Of a stretch of 64,000 nucleotides of DNA, positions 36,583-47,135 are shown in pieces. The position numbers and the translations under genes are program-made. Positions within the stretch are counted from its first letter, which is position 1; the number at the start of each line of letters is the position of its first letter. The notes under the pieces are model-generated. The model was not told where the DNA came from, searched no databases, and worked only from the letters and a program-made list of their open reading frames with translations. Origin of the DNA: Colwellia polaris (lineage in GTDB: Bacteria > Pseudomonadota > Gammaproteobacteria > Enterobacterales > Alteromonadaceae); contig NZ_NBOE01000013.1 in the NCBI RefSeq assembly GCF_002104515.1, positions 1-64,000 on the forward strand, written 5' to 3'.

Positions 36583-37510
36583 GTATGGTTTTGTATTCGT
36601 TATGTTTAATGCCAAAAAAACCTGCGATTGTACCTGCTGCGGAGCAAAGTCTAAATAAACCATCAACAAAGGTGGTTTTATTGAAGGTTACTAATCCGAG
36701 GATGCAATAGCCTAATCCACGTAAAACCCTTACCCCGGTCATTGCTAAGCAATAAACTAAGGCTTTGATAAAGGAGTCTTCAAACAAGTGACTGCGGGTA
36801 AAGCCAATACCAGAGCGAAACCCTCGTTTTAAAAACCATTTTACTGTCGCTCTGGATTTTGGAAATTCTTCAATAACTGGGGCTGCGGTATAAATAGCTT
36901 TAAAACCCGCTTTCTGACACTTTAAGGCGAAGTGATAGTCACTGGCACCTGTCATTGCAAAACGCTCATCAAACGGAGGGTTTATTTGCTGTAGTACTTC
37001 ACGTGAAATTAATAAATTGTTTGTGTAAAAAATATTAACATTATCACCCTCAATCAATTTATTTTTACCATAAATTAATTCAATAGCCCAAGTTGGCGTA
37101 CCTTTACTACCAACCGATATAACGTGGCTAGTAACAATATCTACTTTATGCTCTGCTTGTTTATTGAGTAATAGCTGTGCCCAATCATTAGATTCTGGCC
37201 ATTCGTCGTCGTCAATAAAAAACAAATTTTGTGAGTCTGTTTTTAAAAACTCAGTTACGCACCGGTTTCTCGCGAATACTATACCAGCATTACTTTCGTG
37301 AAAATAATTAATTGTAAACGGGCTTTTTAAGGCTATTTCATTTACTACCGCTAATGTTGATTCTTCACCAGCGTTATCTACAACAAGTATATTTAATTCG
37401 ATACTTTCATCAACTTCTTGCTGAATAAGTGCTTGTAGCAGGCGCTTTAACCATTGAGGGCGATGACACGTAATAATTGCTATGGTAGCTTTCGGTTGAG
37501 TTGTTTGCAT
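36572..37510 (-). CDS. Glycosyltransferase family 2
   Basis: 312 residues. ATIAIITCHRPQWLKRLLQAL, LNILVVDNAGEESTLAVV, NYFHESNAGIVFARNRCV, FFIDDDEWPESNDW (metal site DDDE), then a C-terminal hydrophobic tail of one or two helices near 255-290. In the same minus-strand operon as the exosortase. Confidence 0.9.
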   Translation of the reverse strand: MQTTQPKATIAIITCHRPQWLKRLLQALIQQEVDESIELNILVVDNAGEESTLAVVNEIALKSPFTINYFHESNAGIVFARNRCVTEFLKTDSQNLFFIDDDEWPESNDWAQLLLNKQAEHKVDIVTSHVISVGSKGTPTWAIELIYGKNKLIEGDNVNIFYTNNLLISREVLQQINPPFDERFAMTGASDYHFALKCQKAGFKAIYTAAPVIEEFPKSRATVKWFLKRGFRSGIGFTRSHLFEDSFIKALVYCLAMTGVRVLRGLGYCILGLVTFNKTTFVDGLFRLCSAAGTIAGFFGIKHNEYKTIHGQ

Positions 37511-37541
37511 TTTTTGGTTTTTATCCGTGAATAAAATAATA

Positions 37542-39704
37542 TTATTGGTTTATCGCACCAATATCTACGGGTTTAGTTCGTAGCTTTTGGTTATAGTCGG
37601 TTGTAAATTTTTCAAGCCATACCCCATTGTTACTAAGAGGACTGTCAATGTAGGGTTTAAAGTCTTTAAATATATAATTAAATAGCTTATCAATGCTTTC
37701 GACAGTTTGACTATTTTTATCATTTTGTGTGTAGGATTGCCACTCTTTGAGTGACATGACACTTTCACCGCCATTTAATGTAAACCTTGTTGTAAAAGCG
37801 TTGTAGTTACTTTCGAAACCAATTAGCGAGCTTTCATCTATTGAGATCGCTCCTCGGTATGAATGGTAAGAAACACAAACATTGTTTTTGAATTTGTTAA
37901 AACTGCTGTTTACTTTAAAAAGAGCGCACCAACGCCCATCTTTAGGCATTACAATGGTATTGTGGATAACTTGATTATACTTCGAACCATCACCACCATC
38001 TCCTTTGAATAGCCCAATACCTGTGGCGTAGTTGTCATATAAAATATTGTTATAAACTTTTGAGTATTGAACACCATCCATATTTAAAGCGGCACCACCA
38101 GCTTTACCATTATAATAAATTAAATTGTTATAAATATGCGCATTGGTAATTATGCCAATTCCTCCCATGTTTTTGTCGCCATTTAATTGAATGCCTGCTG
38201 CATGATTGGAGAAAGTTATATTGTTGTGCACCGTTATGTTTTCAGAGGTATTTGAAACATAAATACCGTGCTCCTTAACAGATTCAGATGCTATATTATT
38301 ATTGATGGTTAAGTTGCTGCAAAAACCTGTGAAAATCCCCCAATGTTGATTTTTAACTAACTTATTCCACTCTAAAGTAATATCCGAACATGTTATGGCA
38401 CTTATGCCGGCACGATTGGCGTGATGAACTTCAAAGCCTCTAATCGTAATATGTTTCGCATTTTTTATTTCAATGCCATCCCTCGTATTTCCTTGAAAAG
38501 CATCAATAACTGCGCCGTCAGAGCTAAACGTAATAGGTTTGTTTTTTGTACCACTAACCGATATTTTAAAAGGGCTATAATTTCCTTTCTCTACATTAAT
38601 GGTGTCACCTGGTGCTGCTAAATTCGCAGCATGTTGTAACGTTTTCCATGGCCTTTCGTTAGTTCCGTCATATGAGTCATGTCCGTAAGGCGAAACATAG
38701 AAATTAGTGTAATATTTTGCTTTGTTTTTATAGTACTTTCTATTTTTAGTGGTAGGCGAAGGATCTTTTTCATATAGTTCAAGTGGATCAGTTGTGGCAG
38801 AGTCAGGGTGCACTTGAAGTGAGCCAGTATCAATTGCTTCAAAGTCATTGGTAACGAGTTTTTTTAGATCTTTTAAACCCCAGTTACTCCAGTTTTCATT
38901 TGGCTCCCCACTTATAAATAGTGGGCCGCCGTTATCGGCTAATATCATGCCGTATTTCTTAAGTGCTGTTGCAATAATTTTAGCTTGAGGTGAGAAACTA
39001 GAAATATCAACGCTCTGTTTCAATCTTAACCGCATTCCCATGGGGGGAAGATTTGGGTTGTTATGTCTAGAGGCAAAGTGCCTAGCAGGCCATAAATATT
39101 CTCTGTTGGTTGTTCGAGCAGTGAACCTTAATGCGTGATTAATAGCACCAGATTCAACTTCATCATATCGCACTAACCCAGGAAAAATGGGCAACCCTGC
39201 AGCATCAGCTGATGTCCATTTATCAGGTCGTAAATTATTACTGTTCAGGTTGAAAACTGCGCCTGAGCCTGCAGTCCATTGTCCAGACTCTCTTTGGTAA
39301 ACATGGAATAGCTCATATAAAATACATTGGTCAGTATCAAATGAAATTATGTGTCGATCGCCGTCGCCATTAGCGCCACCTTCAATTTTCGCTCGTACTG
39401 GAATAGGGTACTCTACAAGGTCACTTTCAGACTTATATTTAAATAGAACGGCGTGTTTTTTAGTGTTATTGTTGGTGTAATTTACCGGTATGCCTGCGGC
39501 CCGATTTTTATAACGTTTAGAGCCAAAGTCGGGATGAACCTTAACGCCTTTACCTATGGCATTCAGCCATGTTACAGAGCTTTTATGTACTGGTGCGTTG
39601 GTAATGTCTTGATTCCAAATATTAGATTCTGGAAAAATACTACAATTATTAGCTTGAGTGTTGCAGCTAATTAATATGATTATTTTTATAATATTTTTAA
39701 ACAT
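37542..39704 (-). CDS. Secreted parallel beta-helix repeat protein
   Basis: 720 residues with a signal peptide (about 1-18). The N-terminal 300 residues (CSIFPESNIWNQDITNAPVH, KVHPDFGSKRYKNRAAGIPV) form a domain I do not recognise. From about 340, NFYVSPYGHDSYDGTNERPWKTLQHA opens a DUF1565-type pectate-lyase fold with many PbH1 repeats (ITIRGFEVHHANRAGISAI, LTINNNIASESVKEHGIYV). In EPS clusters such proteins are often polysaccharide lyases or epimerases. Between a GT2 and the exosortase gene. Confidence 0.85.
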   Translation of the reverse strand: MFKNIIKIIILISCNTQANNCSIFPESNIWNQDITNAPVHKSSVTWLNAIGKGVKVHPDFGSKRYKNRAAGIPVNYTNNNTKKHAVLFKYKSESDLVEYPIPVRAKIEGGANGDGDRHIISFDTDQCILYELFHVYQRESGQWTAGSGAVFNLNSNNLRPDKWTSADAAGLPIFPGLVRYDEVESGAINHALRFTARTTNREYLWPARHFASRHNNPNLPPMGMRLRLKQSVDISSFSPQAKIIATALKKYGMILADNGGPLFISGEPNENWSNWGLKDLKKLVTNDFEAIDTGSLQVHPDSATTDPLELYEKDPSPTTKNRKYYKNKAKYYTNFYVSPYGHDSYDGTNERPWKTLQHAANLAAPGDTINVEKGNYSPFKISVSGTKNKPITFSSDGAVIDAFQGNTRDGIEIKNAKHITIRGFEVHHANRAGISAITCSDITLEWNKLVKNQHWGIFTGFCSNLTINNNIASESVKEHGIYVSNTSENITVHNNITFSNHAAGIQLNGDKNMGGIGIITNAHIYNNLIYYNGKAGGAALNMDGVQYSKVYNNILYDNYATGIGLFKGDGGDGSKYNQVIHNTIVMPKDGRWCALFKVNSSFNKFKNNVCVSYHSYRGAISIDESSLIGFESNYNAFTTRFTLNGGESVMSLKEWQSYTQNDKNSQTVESIDKLFNYIFKDFKPYIDSPLSNNGVWLEKFTTDYNQKLRTKPVDIGAINQ

Positions 39705-39775
39705 TAAATCTAGCTCTACTATTTTGGGCAGTGCTTGAGATTAATTGGTTAATTTGTGATTTAGCCATAAAATTA

Positions 39776-41185
39776 TTAATCTAATGCAGTTTTTTCAAGT
39801 AAATTTATTGCAACGCTTTTAAATGCATCACAACTCTTAATACATTTTATAAATGACCAGTGAAGCTTGGTATCACTAGTTCCTATTAATGCACTCTTTA
39901 ATCTCTTAATTTTAAAGTTACGACTACTAGGTGTAACTTGATTATCAATCTCGTACTTAACCATTATCATGGCTTGAGTTGTGCCATTTGAAATATTGAA
40001 TATGTGCCAGTCTTTTGTATATTCTTCTGAAAATGTATTCCAACCTTCAGGAATAAAGTTATTTTCATAATAAGTTGGTTTAGCATCTAAGGTTTTATTA
40101 TTAAAGCTAAATATGAGGTATGTATTATCAGATGTCCCTTCTGGTGAAACAATAGTGCTTACAGAAGAATAATTGAAAATATCAGGTGTATTTTTACTAG
40201 TTGGTATTTGACCGCCCATATTATCACTGCTGGTTATAAAAAGAGCTTTAAGTGTTGTTGATGATAAAATTAGAATGATAAGGATTCCAATACTGATCCC
40301 ATTGCTAGGGTTGAGAATGTTATTAGTGTTTTGATGTGCATGATCGTGTTGCTCATCAAATTTTACGAATTTATTTCCCCAATAAAAAAGTAAAACCATG
40401 AAGGGCACATAAAGGTACCAACCGAAAGTGTTATGATCTTCCATCAAACTACTTTCCATGTTTGTATACTCACCGATTAAAATGAGTGCGGTTATTCTGA
40501 TCCAATTAGTTAGTAATGCTCCAAATATGGTAATAGATAAAAACAGTATGGCTTTCTTACTATCTTTAATATTTAGAAAAATAAATAACGACCCTATTGC
40601 CAACGATACAATCATATATCTTAAACCACTGCATCCGTCTGCGATTTCGAATACTCCTGCGGGAATAGTTACAAAGTTTCCTTCAACATAAGTAGGAACG
40701 CCTGAAAAGCTCATCATGTATGTAACAACTGCTACAGATATGTTTTGTAACAAGGGGACTAATACACCCCAGAAAGGAATAATGAAAATAAGAAAAACTG
40801 CAGGGAATACAATGCTCCAATTAAAGCGATAAAGCATAGTTATACTAGTTACAAATACAGCTATGAGTGCTACCCAATAGCCTATGCTTATCTGGGCATT
40901 GCTGGTAACAAATAATACATAACAACTTAGCACTAATGAGAGTACAGAAAAAATTGATGGAACTGCTCTAAATTCTAATTTACCAGTTTGTGATAATTGA
41001 TAAAAAAGATACATGCTAATAAAAGGAATAAGATACGCGTGCGAGTATGTGCCATCATCAAATCCATGACGCCATAACGTTAGTATAATAGGAAGGTTAA
41101 GCATGCATAAAATTGTGAAAAGAGCGACTATACCAAGAAAAGGCTTAGTCATTTTAGGCACTACTAAAAAAGAGTCTCTGTTCAT
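39776..41185 (-). CDS. xrtA: Exosortase A with C-terminal EpsI-like domain
   Basis: 469 residues. Residues 1-280 are the exosortase: about eight TMs, active-site Cys185 in IADGCSGLRY, Arg230 in NWIRI and His251 in EDHNTFGWYLY, the family's catalytic triad. Residues 290-469 begin with a TM and continue as an EpsI-like periplasmic domain (TYYENNFIPEGWNTFSEEY, IMVKYEIDNQVT). Exosortase A cleaves PEP-CTERM tails and is thought to anchor the proteins to a membrane carrier. The target gene is nearby at 47209. Confidence 0.93.
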   Translation of the reverse strand: MNRDSFLVVPKMTKPFLGIVALFTILCMLNLPIILTLWRHGFDDGTYSHAYLIPFISMYLFYQLSQTGKLEFRAVPSIFSVLSLVLSCYVLFVTSNAQISIGYWVALIAVFVTSITMLYRFNWSIVFPAVFLIFIIPFWGVLVPLLQNISVAVVTYMMSFSGVPTYVEGNFVTIPAGVFEIADGCSGLRYMIVSLAIGSLFIFLNIKDSKKAILFLSITIFGALLTNWIRITALILIGEYTNMESSLMEDHNTFGWYLYVPFMVLLFYWGNKFVKFDEQHDHAHQNTNNILNPSNGISIGILIILILSSTTLKALFITSSDNMGGQIPTSKNTPDIFNYSSVSTIVSPEGTSDNTYLIFSFNNKTLDAKPTYYENNFIPEGWNTFSEEYTKDWHIFNISNGTTQAMIMVKYEIDNQVTPSSRNFKIKRLKSALIGTSDTKLHWSFIKCIKSCDAFKSVAINLLEKTALD

Positions 41186-41270
41186 TACTAACCATTGATA
41201 TCAATATTGTTTAATATCAATAGTACCTAGAATATAAGATTAGATATACTGTTTTTTGATATAAAGACTT

Positions 41271-41289
41271 TCTTACATTAGCTGTAAGA
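41271..41289. promoter_or_regulatory. Palindrome between xrtA and prsT
   Basis: TCTTACA-TTAGC-TGTAAGA, 7-bp perfect arms, in the 186-base divergent gap between the exosortase and the first prsT. Operator-like; the cognate regulator is unknown. A weaker TTAC-N8-GTAA lies just downstream. Confidence 0.45.
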
Positions 41290-41371
41290 TAATTACTAAT
41301 AATTGTAAGGAGTTTGCTAAATGGGTAGTATGTTAATATTTGAATCTATATCAAATTGAAGGCATTTATTA

Positions 41372-44119
41372 ATGGCGTTACATAAAATATTATTTATTAG
41401 TGTTGTATTAACTATTATTGTTGGTTGTGGCGAAACCATAACGGCTAAAAAACATATAGAACAAGCAAAAGCTTATATTATTGAAAAACAAATTGATGAA
41501 AGCATTATTGAATTAAAGAATGCTATTAAAAAATCTCCAAAAGACTCTGAAGCTCGGTTTTTATTGGGTGAGCTTTATTTAAATCAAGGAAGTGGTCTCA
41601 AGTCTGTAAAAGAATTAGAAAAAGCGCATGAATTAGGATATCCAAATAATAAGTTACTTCCTTCCCTTGCGAGGGCTTATTTAATTAATAATGACGACGA
41701 AAATGTTTTATCGCTAGATGATACAGAATCTTTAGCTGATGAAAATAAAGTAGAATATCTTTCTTATAAAACACTTGCAGCCATTAAAGTCCAGCAGTTC
41801 AGTTTAGCAGAAGAGACCTCGGAACTAGCTTTATCTATATTACCAACCAATATATTTTCAATACTCTCACAGGCTTATGTTGAATTATCTAAAAATAATA
41901 TTGAAAAAGCATCTGCCTTAATTACCAAAATTATAAGTATTGTTGATGATAACCCTGAAGTTACCATGCTTGAAGCTCAAATAGCTTCAGCACAACAAGA
42001 TTTTCAAAAAGCTAGTGAGCGTTATAAGTATTATCAAACATTGCAGCCTAACGCACGTGTCGTTTACTTATTAATAGCAGATAGTCTAATAAAAGCTAAA
42101 CAATACGATGAAGCAGAAAAGTATGCCGATGAGATCCTCTCGATATTAAGCACTCAGCCTATTGCTAACTATGTTAAAGCGGTTGCTTTGTTTGAAAAAA
42201 AGGATTTTATACTTGCTAAAGAGCATGCTGAAACTGCACTAAATCAAAACTATAACTTACCAATTTTAAAATTAATAGCAGGTACTAGTGCGTTTTATTT
42301 AAATAACTTTGAGAGTGCTCACCTTCATTTAAATACAGTAGCAAAACAGCTACCACCTAATCATTATGCAAGAAAAATATTAGCAATAAGTCAGCTTCAG
42401 CTGGGGTTAATTGAAGATATAAACGATACACTTGTCGGTTTTAATGCTACAACCTCGGAAGGGGTCGATTTTCTATCTAATATGAGTTATCAGCTCGCTG
42501 AGTTAGGCGCTGTTGAAGATGCTAAATTAATATCGAAACAAGCTGATGGCGATGTTGAATTGAGCGCACAGCAAAGTGTTCGTCAGGGGGTTTTAAAGCT
42601 AATGATGAACGATCCTTCTGGTGTTGAAGATTTAGAGGTGGCTCTTGAAGAAAATCCAGATATTGAAGGTGTTGAACTTGCTATTGCTTATGCAGCATTA
42701 CAAAAAGGTGACTTTGATCAGGCGCTGAAAGTTGCCAAAGGTTGGCAGGAAAAACAGCCAGATTTAGCAGGAAGTTATAATATGCTAGCCGCAGTTTATA
42801 TTGCGCAAAAAAAGAATGATTTGGCCAAAGAAGCATTACAGACTAGCTTAACTAAAGATGTAAATAACCTTTTTGCGCTTACCGAATTAGCGAAGCTTAA
42901 TTTTTCTGAAGGAAACAGCACAGAGGCGGAAAAATTTGCTTTACGTGCGGTGGATAAATTTCCAGATAACCCGAGAGCATTACGATACTTGTATTCAGTA
43001 AAGCCTGAGCCTGCTGCACTAGATAAGATTAAATTGGCATATCAAAAAGACAGCAGTAATATTGCTCTAAATTTACTTTATATTGATGCACTTATTGCAT
43101 CTGAAGATTTAGCTCAAGCTTTAGATATTTCAAACGCACTTGAAATTAATGTTAAAACACCGAAAAAAGCATGGTTACAACGCTTATCTATTTATAAAAA
43201 ACAGCAGAATGAACTTCAATTAGTAACGGCGCTTGAAAAGTGGCTTCAAGTTAACCCATATCATATTGAGCCTGTTTTAATGTTGTCTGAATACTATGTT
43301 AAACAAAGGCAAGCAGATAAAGCATTACAATACTTAAACAAAGCATTGTTAGGGCAACATAAAGAGAACTTAGCGGTGAAAATTGTTAAAATACAGTTGC
43401 TATTAAATCTTGGCAAGTTGGATGACGCTAAAACTCTTTACCAAGATTCTCAGTTTGAGAAAGTTAATCCTGCACTTCAATCAGGCCTAGAAGGACGAAT
43501 AGCTTTTCTTGAAAAAAATTATGTTGTGGCACTTAAAAAATTAGCACCATTTTATAAAGCTTACCCTTCAAGCCAAAATGCAATGCTAGTTGCACTAGCG
43601 CAAAAGCAAGCACAAAAAGGTGATGAAGCAATTCAAACGTTGAAAACCTTTTTAAAAGCAAATGATTCAGACACCCAAGTTCGTTCTTTATTAGCAAGCT
43701 TTTATCTCGAGCAACAACCTGAAAAATCTATACCGCTATATGAAAGAATGTTAAAAGATAGTCCTGAGAATGTTGTTTTTCTAAATAATTTAGCGTGGCT
43801 AAACCTTGAAAATAACAATTTAGAACTTGCTTTGAAATATTCATCTGAAGCAATTAAATTAGCGCCTAAGCATCCTAGTGTACTTGATACGCGAGGTATG
43901 ATTTTACTTAAATCGGGCGATAAAAACATTGCACTCAAAGCATTAACAAGTGCTTTTGAATTATCAAGAGGCACTGATATTAATATTGTGCTTAACTATG
44001 CTGAGGTGCTTATCGCTAATGATAAAAATGACGAAGCACGTAAAATTTTAAGACGTTTAAAGCCAGAAGATCCTGAACAAAATGTAAGATTAAAGCTTTT
44101 AAAGTCGTCAGCAAACTAA
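41372..44119 (+). CDS. prsT: PEP-CTERM system TPR lipoprotein PrsT (copy 1)
   Basis: 915 residues. Lipoprotein signal with lipobox IVGC (Cys19), then about twenty tetratricopeptide repeats from residue 30 to the end (for example DSEARFLLGELYLNQGSGL, ALKYSSEAIKLAPKHPSVL). Matches PrsT, the large TPR lipoprotein always found with exosortase A, thought to be an outer-membrane or periplasmic scaffold for EPS secretion. Second copy follows after 206 bases. Confidence 0.92.
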   Translation: MALHKILFISVVLTIIVGCGETITAKKHIEQAKAYIIEKQIDESIIELKNAIKKSPKDSEARFLLGELYLNQGSGLKSVKELEKAHELGYPNNKLLPSLARAYLINNDDENVLSLDDTESLADENKVEYLSYKTLAAIKVQQFSLAEETSELALSILPTNIFSILSQAYVELSKNNIEKASALITKIISIVDDNPEVTMLEAQIASAQQDFQKASERYKYYQTLQPNARVVYLLIADSLIKAKQYDEAEKYADEILSILSTQPIANYVKAVALFEKKDFILAKEHAETALNQNYNLPILKLIAGTSAFYLNNFESAHLHLNTVAKQLPPNHYARKILAISQLQLGLIEDINDTLVGFNATTSEGVDFLSNMSYQLAELGAVEDAKLISKQADGDVELSAQQSVRQGVLKLMMNDPSGVEDLEVALEENPDIEGVELAIAYAALQKGDFDQALKVAKGWQEKQPDLAGSYNMLAAVYIAQKKNDLAKEALQTSLTKDVNNLFALTELAKLNFSEGNSTEAEKFALRAVDKFPDNPRALRYLYSVKPEPAALDKIKLAYQKDSSNIALNLLYIDALIASEDLAQALDISNALEINVKTPKKAWLQRLSIYKKQQNELQLVTALEKWLQVNPYHIEPVLMLSEYYVKQRQADKALQYLNKALLGQHKENLAVKIVKIQLLLNLGKLDDAKTLYQDSQFEKVNPALQSGLEGRIAFLEKNYVVALKKLAPFYKAYPSSQNAMLVALAQKQAQKGDEAIQTLKTFLKANDSDTQVRSLLASFYLEQQPEKSIPLYERMLKDSPENVVFLNNLAWLNLENNNLELALKYSSEAIKLAPKHPSVLDTRGMILLKSGDKNIALKALTSAFELSRGTDINIVLNYAEVLIANDKNDEARKILRRLKPEDPEQNVRLKLLKSSAN

Positions 44120-44161
44120 TATCAATTTAATTAATTTGTATTTAAGAATCAGGTTTATCTT

Positions 44162-44183
44162 CTTAGCCTTAGTAAAGGCTAAG
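44162..44183 (+). terminator. 9-bp hairpin after prsT copy 1
   Basis: CTTAGCCTT (44162-44170), loop AGTA, AAGGCTAAG (44175-44183). Perfect stem but no T tract; may pause or protect the transcript end. Confidence 0.45.
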
Positions 44184-44229
44184 GATTATAAACCTTCATT
44201 CAGTTAGCCCGCAGTGCTCTTCGTTTTAA

Positions 44230-44249
44230 AGTTATTCAGGTGAATAACT
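44230..44249. promoter_or_regulatory. Perfect 20-bp palindrome upstream of the second prsT
   Basis: AGTTATTCAGGTGAATAACT: 9-bp perfect arms around GG. It ends 15 bases before a -10-like TATACT (44265-44270), thus overlapping the expected -35 position, where there is no good -35 hexamer. Suits an activator or repressor site. No second copy was seen. Confidence 0.55.
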
Positions 44250-44325
44250 ATCACATACCTTTTGTATACTAAACGACGTAGAGCGAACATTTGGAAGTTG
44301 CATAATCAAGATTTAAGGAATTAAT

Positions 44326-47040
44326 ATGAATATCAATAGTAACCCTAAGTTAGCCATTTCAGCTCTTTTATTATCAACCATATTGCTTGGTTGTGGTGAC
44401 AATAAAACGCCAACTGAATATATGGCTGAAGCAAAAACAGCGATTAATGACGGCCAGAAAAGTGTGGCTATTATCAATCTGAAAAATGTATTAAAAACTG
44501 AAGCAGATAATGCAGAAGCGCGTTTTTTATTAGGTTCAGTTTACGTGCAGCAAGGCTTATGGGTAAATGCTGAAAAAGAACTTAGAAGAGCTGAAACGGC
44601 AGGTTTTTCAGATGATAAACTTAGTTTATTACTATTGAAAGTTAATTATCGACTTGAAAATATAGATTACTTGGCGGCAATTACTGAAGAAAATAAATTG
44701 AATGAACTAGCAAAGTTATACTTGGCTCTATCGGCACTTAAGAGTAGAGATATAGTAAAAGGCCGCTCTATGCTGGATGAAATCATTTTGGTTAATGATA
44801 ATCAAAATATAAGTAAATTAGCTATGGCATGGGAATCATTTTTAGATAAAGAGAACAAAGCCTCCTTAGCATTTTTGAACGCTGCGGAATCTGCAGATAT
44901 TATCCAAGAAGATATAATCGAGTTACGAGTTGCGAACTTTGTTGTGCAAAAAAAATATGAAGCGGCAGCTGAGCAGTTAGAATTGTTTTTATCACTTTAT
45001 CCTCAATCTCATAGTCATAGACTTCAGCTAGCTGACCAATATGCTAAATATAGGAACTACGCTAAAGCAGAAGAAAATGCTGATTTACTATTAACACTTT
45101 TTGAAAATAACGTTGTATTAAATAGAATTAAAGCAGAAATAAAATTTAATGAGAAAGAGTACACCTTAGCTAAAGAATATGCAGATATCGCACTACGTAA
45201 TAGTAATGATGTTTTGGCGAAAATCATTGCAGGTTTAAGTGCGTATCAACTTGAGCAGTATGAAGCATCATACAATTACTTAAGTGCCTTAAGTGATGCT
45301 TTTGCAAAAGACCACCCTGTAAATCAAATGATAAAGCTACTGTCTAACCAGTTAGCCTATGGTGACGCGGGTATAGATAGTACATTACCTGATATGGTTA
45401 GCTCTTTAATTCAAAGTGGTGATTATAATAAAACGCGTGAACTCATCGAAGGAGATTCTAATTCAGCAACCCTAAAAGAAGGTGTAATAGATTTTAGATT
45501 GGGACTGTTAAAAATTATTGAAGGAGATAATTCATATACAGAAGATTTTGAACGAGCAATTGCTGATGGATATGATGGTATTGAGCCGAGAATTTTACTC
45601 GCTCAGCAATATTTACAAGATAAAAAGTATAGTAAAGTTTTAGAAATTGCAGAGTCTATATCTTCGTCAAATGAAGTAACTGCTTTTCTACTTGAGGGGA
45701 GTGTCTATCAAGAACAAGGTGAGCTTTCTAAAGCTTCTGAAGTTTATCAAAAAGTACTTGTGAAAGAGCCTTCTCATACAGGTGCTATGTTTAAACTGAG
45801 CCAAGTTTACTTTAAACAAGGTGATTCAGATAAATCTATTTCGCTACTCAAAAATATTTATTCTATCTCGTCTTCTAATGTTTATGCAGTTCGCGCGTTA
45901 TTTAAGTTTTCTTTAGAAGATAAAAATAAAAAAACTTTAGAGCAGTTTTTTATTACGCAATTGGCAGAAGATAAAAAACGCCTTAATAGGCATATAGTTT
46001 TGACTGAGTTTTACTTACTTCATAAAGAATTTGAACAGGCATTAGACATTACTACTCGCTATTTATTAGTGTCACCTGAACAATTGGAGTTGACGTTATT
46101 AAAAGCCAGAGCGCTCTTATCATTAAATAGAGTAAAAGAGGCAGAAGAGAGTTTAAATACTATAGAAAGCTTCGCTTTTGGTCACCCTGATTTTGTTAAA
46201 AGTAAAGCGATATTTTTGAATGCGAGTAACAAAAAATCAGAAGCAATTAAAGTGATTGAGGATTTTATCGTAACGAATAGTAATGAGTTAAATGACGAAT
46301 TATTATTACTATTAAGTAGTCTTTATATTGAAACGGTGAAGATTGCGCAGGCAGATAAAACTTTAAATAAAGTTAAAAACAAGCAAAGTGCTATATATAT
46401 TCGTATAGCTGGGAAAGTAGCGTTAATTAAAGGCAATAATACTTTAGCTAAAGAGCTTTTAAGTAATGCCTATAAAGATAACCCTATACAAATAGTGGCA
46501 TTAGAGCTTGCTCAAGCATTACAAAACTTAACTGAAATTGACGCCGCAATTGAATTACTAGAAAGCCACATTGCACAATTTAAAGAGAGCAATGTTATTT
46601 TATTGAATTATAAATTAGCCGAATTAAACGAGGGGAAATACCCCTCAAAAGCAGAACAGTACTATAAGAAATTGTTAGTGGATACAAATAACAGCGTTGT
46701 ATCGATAAACAATATAGCTTGGTTTTATTATACTCAAGGGCGTTATAGTGAAGCGAAAACATATGCAACAATCGCTGTAAAGAAAGCGCCAAAATTAGCC
46801 CCTGTACAAAATACTTTAGGGGTTATTTTATTAGCGTTAGAAGAGTACAGCCAAGCAACCTACCATTTAAAAACATCTGTGGAATTAGGACAGGCAAACA
46901 ATAAATATAAAGTATGGCTAGCAAGAAGTCATATGTTGAACAATGATTTAGAAGCCGTTAAGAGTCTACGTGATTCTATAAAGGTAGAAAGCTTAGATGC
47001 AGAAATGACATTAATGTTTAACACGATTTATGCTAATTAG
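44326..47040 (+). CDS. prsT: PEP-CTERM system TPR lipoprotein PrsT (copy 2)
   Basis: 904 residues. Lipobox LLGC (Cys23), then TPR repeats throughout (DNAEARFLLGSVYVQQGLWV, VSINNIAWFYYTQGRYSEA, APVQNTLGVILLALEEYSQA). Same architecture as the first copy with moderate sequence divergence, so an old tandem duplication rather than a recent one. Has its own upstream region with a perfect palindrome and -10 box, implying separate regulation. Confidence 0.9.
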   Translation: MNINSNPKLAISALLLSTILLGCGDNKTPTEYMAEAKTAINDGQKSVAIINLKNVLKTEADNAEARFLLGSVYVQQGLWVNAEKELRRAETAGFSDDKLSLLLLKVNYRLENIDYLAAITEENKLNELAKLYLALSALKSRDIVKGRSMLDEIILVNDNQNISKLAMAWESFLDKENKASLAFLNAAESADIIQEDIIELRVANFVVQKKYEAAAEQLELFLSLYPQSHSHRLQLADQYAKYRNYAKAEENADLLLTLFENNVVLNRIKAEIKFNEKEYTLAKEYADIALRNSNDVLAKIIAGLSAYQLEQYEASYNYLSALSDAFAKDHPVNQMIKLLSNQLAYGDAGIDSTLPDMVSSLIQSGDYNKTRELIEGDSNSATLKEGVIDFRLGLLKIIEGDNSYTEDFERAIADGYDGIEPRILLAQQYLQDKKYSKVLEIAESISSSNEVTAFLLEGSVYQEQGELSKASEVYQKVLVKEPSHTGAMFKLSQVYFKQGDSDKSISLLKNIYSISSSNVYAVRALFKFSLEDKNKKTLEQFFITQLAEDKKRLNRHIVLTEFYLLHKEFEQALDITTRYLLVSPEQLELTLLKARALLSLNRVKEAEESLNTIESFAFGHPDFVKSKAIFLNASNKKSEAIKVIEDFIVTNSNELNDELLLLLSSLYIETVKIAQADKTLNKVKNKQSAIYIRIAGKVALIKGNNTLAKELLSNAYKDNPIQIVALELAQALQNLTEIDAAIELLESHIAQFKESNVILLNYKLAELNEGKYPSKAEQYYKKLLVDTNNSVVSINNIAWFYYTQGRYSEAKTYATIAVKKAPKLAPVQNTLGVILLALEEYSQATYHLKTSVELGQANNKYKVWLARSHMLNNDLEAVKSLRDSIKVESLDAEMTLMFNTIYAN

Positions 47041-47135
47041 AAAAGAGTATATTAGTATGTCAGGTATTTTTACAGTTTTGACTTTAAATAAAAGCGACTG
47101 TGAATAAAATCCATTATAATCAATCGATTGAAAAG

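Noticed and set aside
35512-36669. Longer start for the GNAT/CelD-like gene at 36669
   Set aside because: It would overlap the glycosyltransferase gene by 98 bases; the ATG at 36582 gives a normal 11-base overlap and matches the family's start better.
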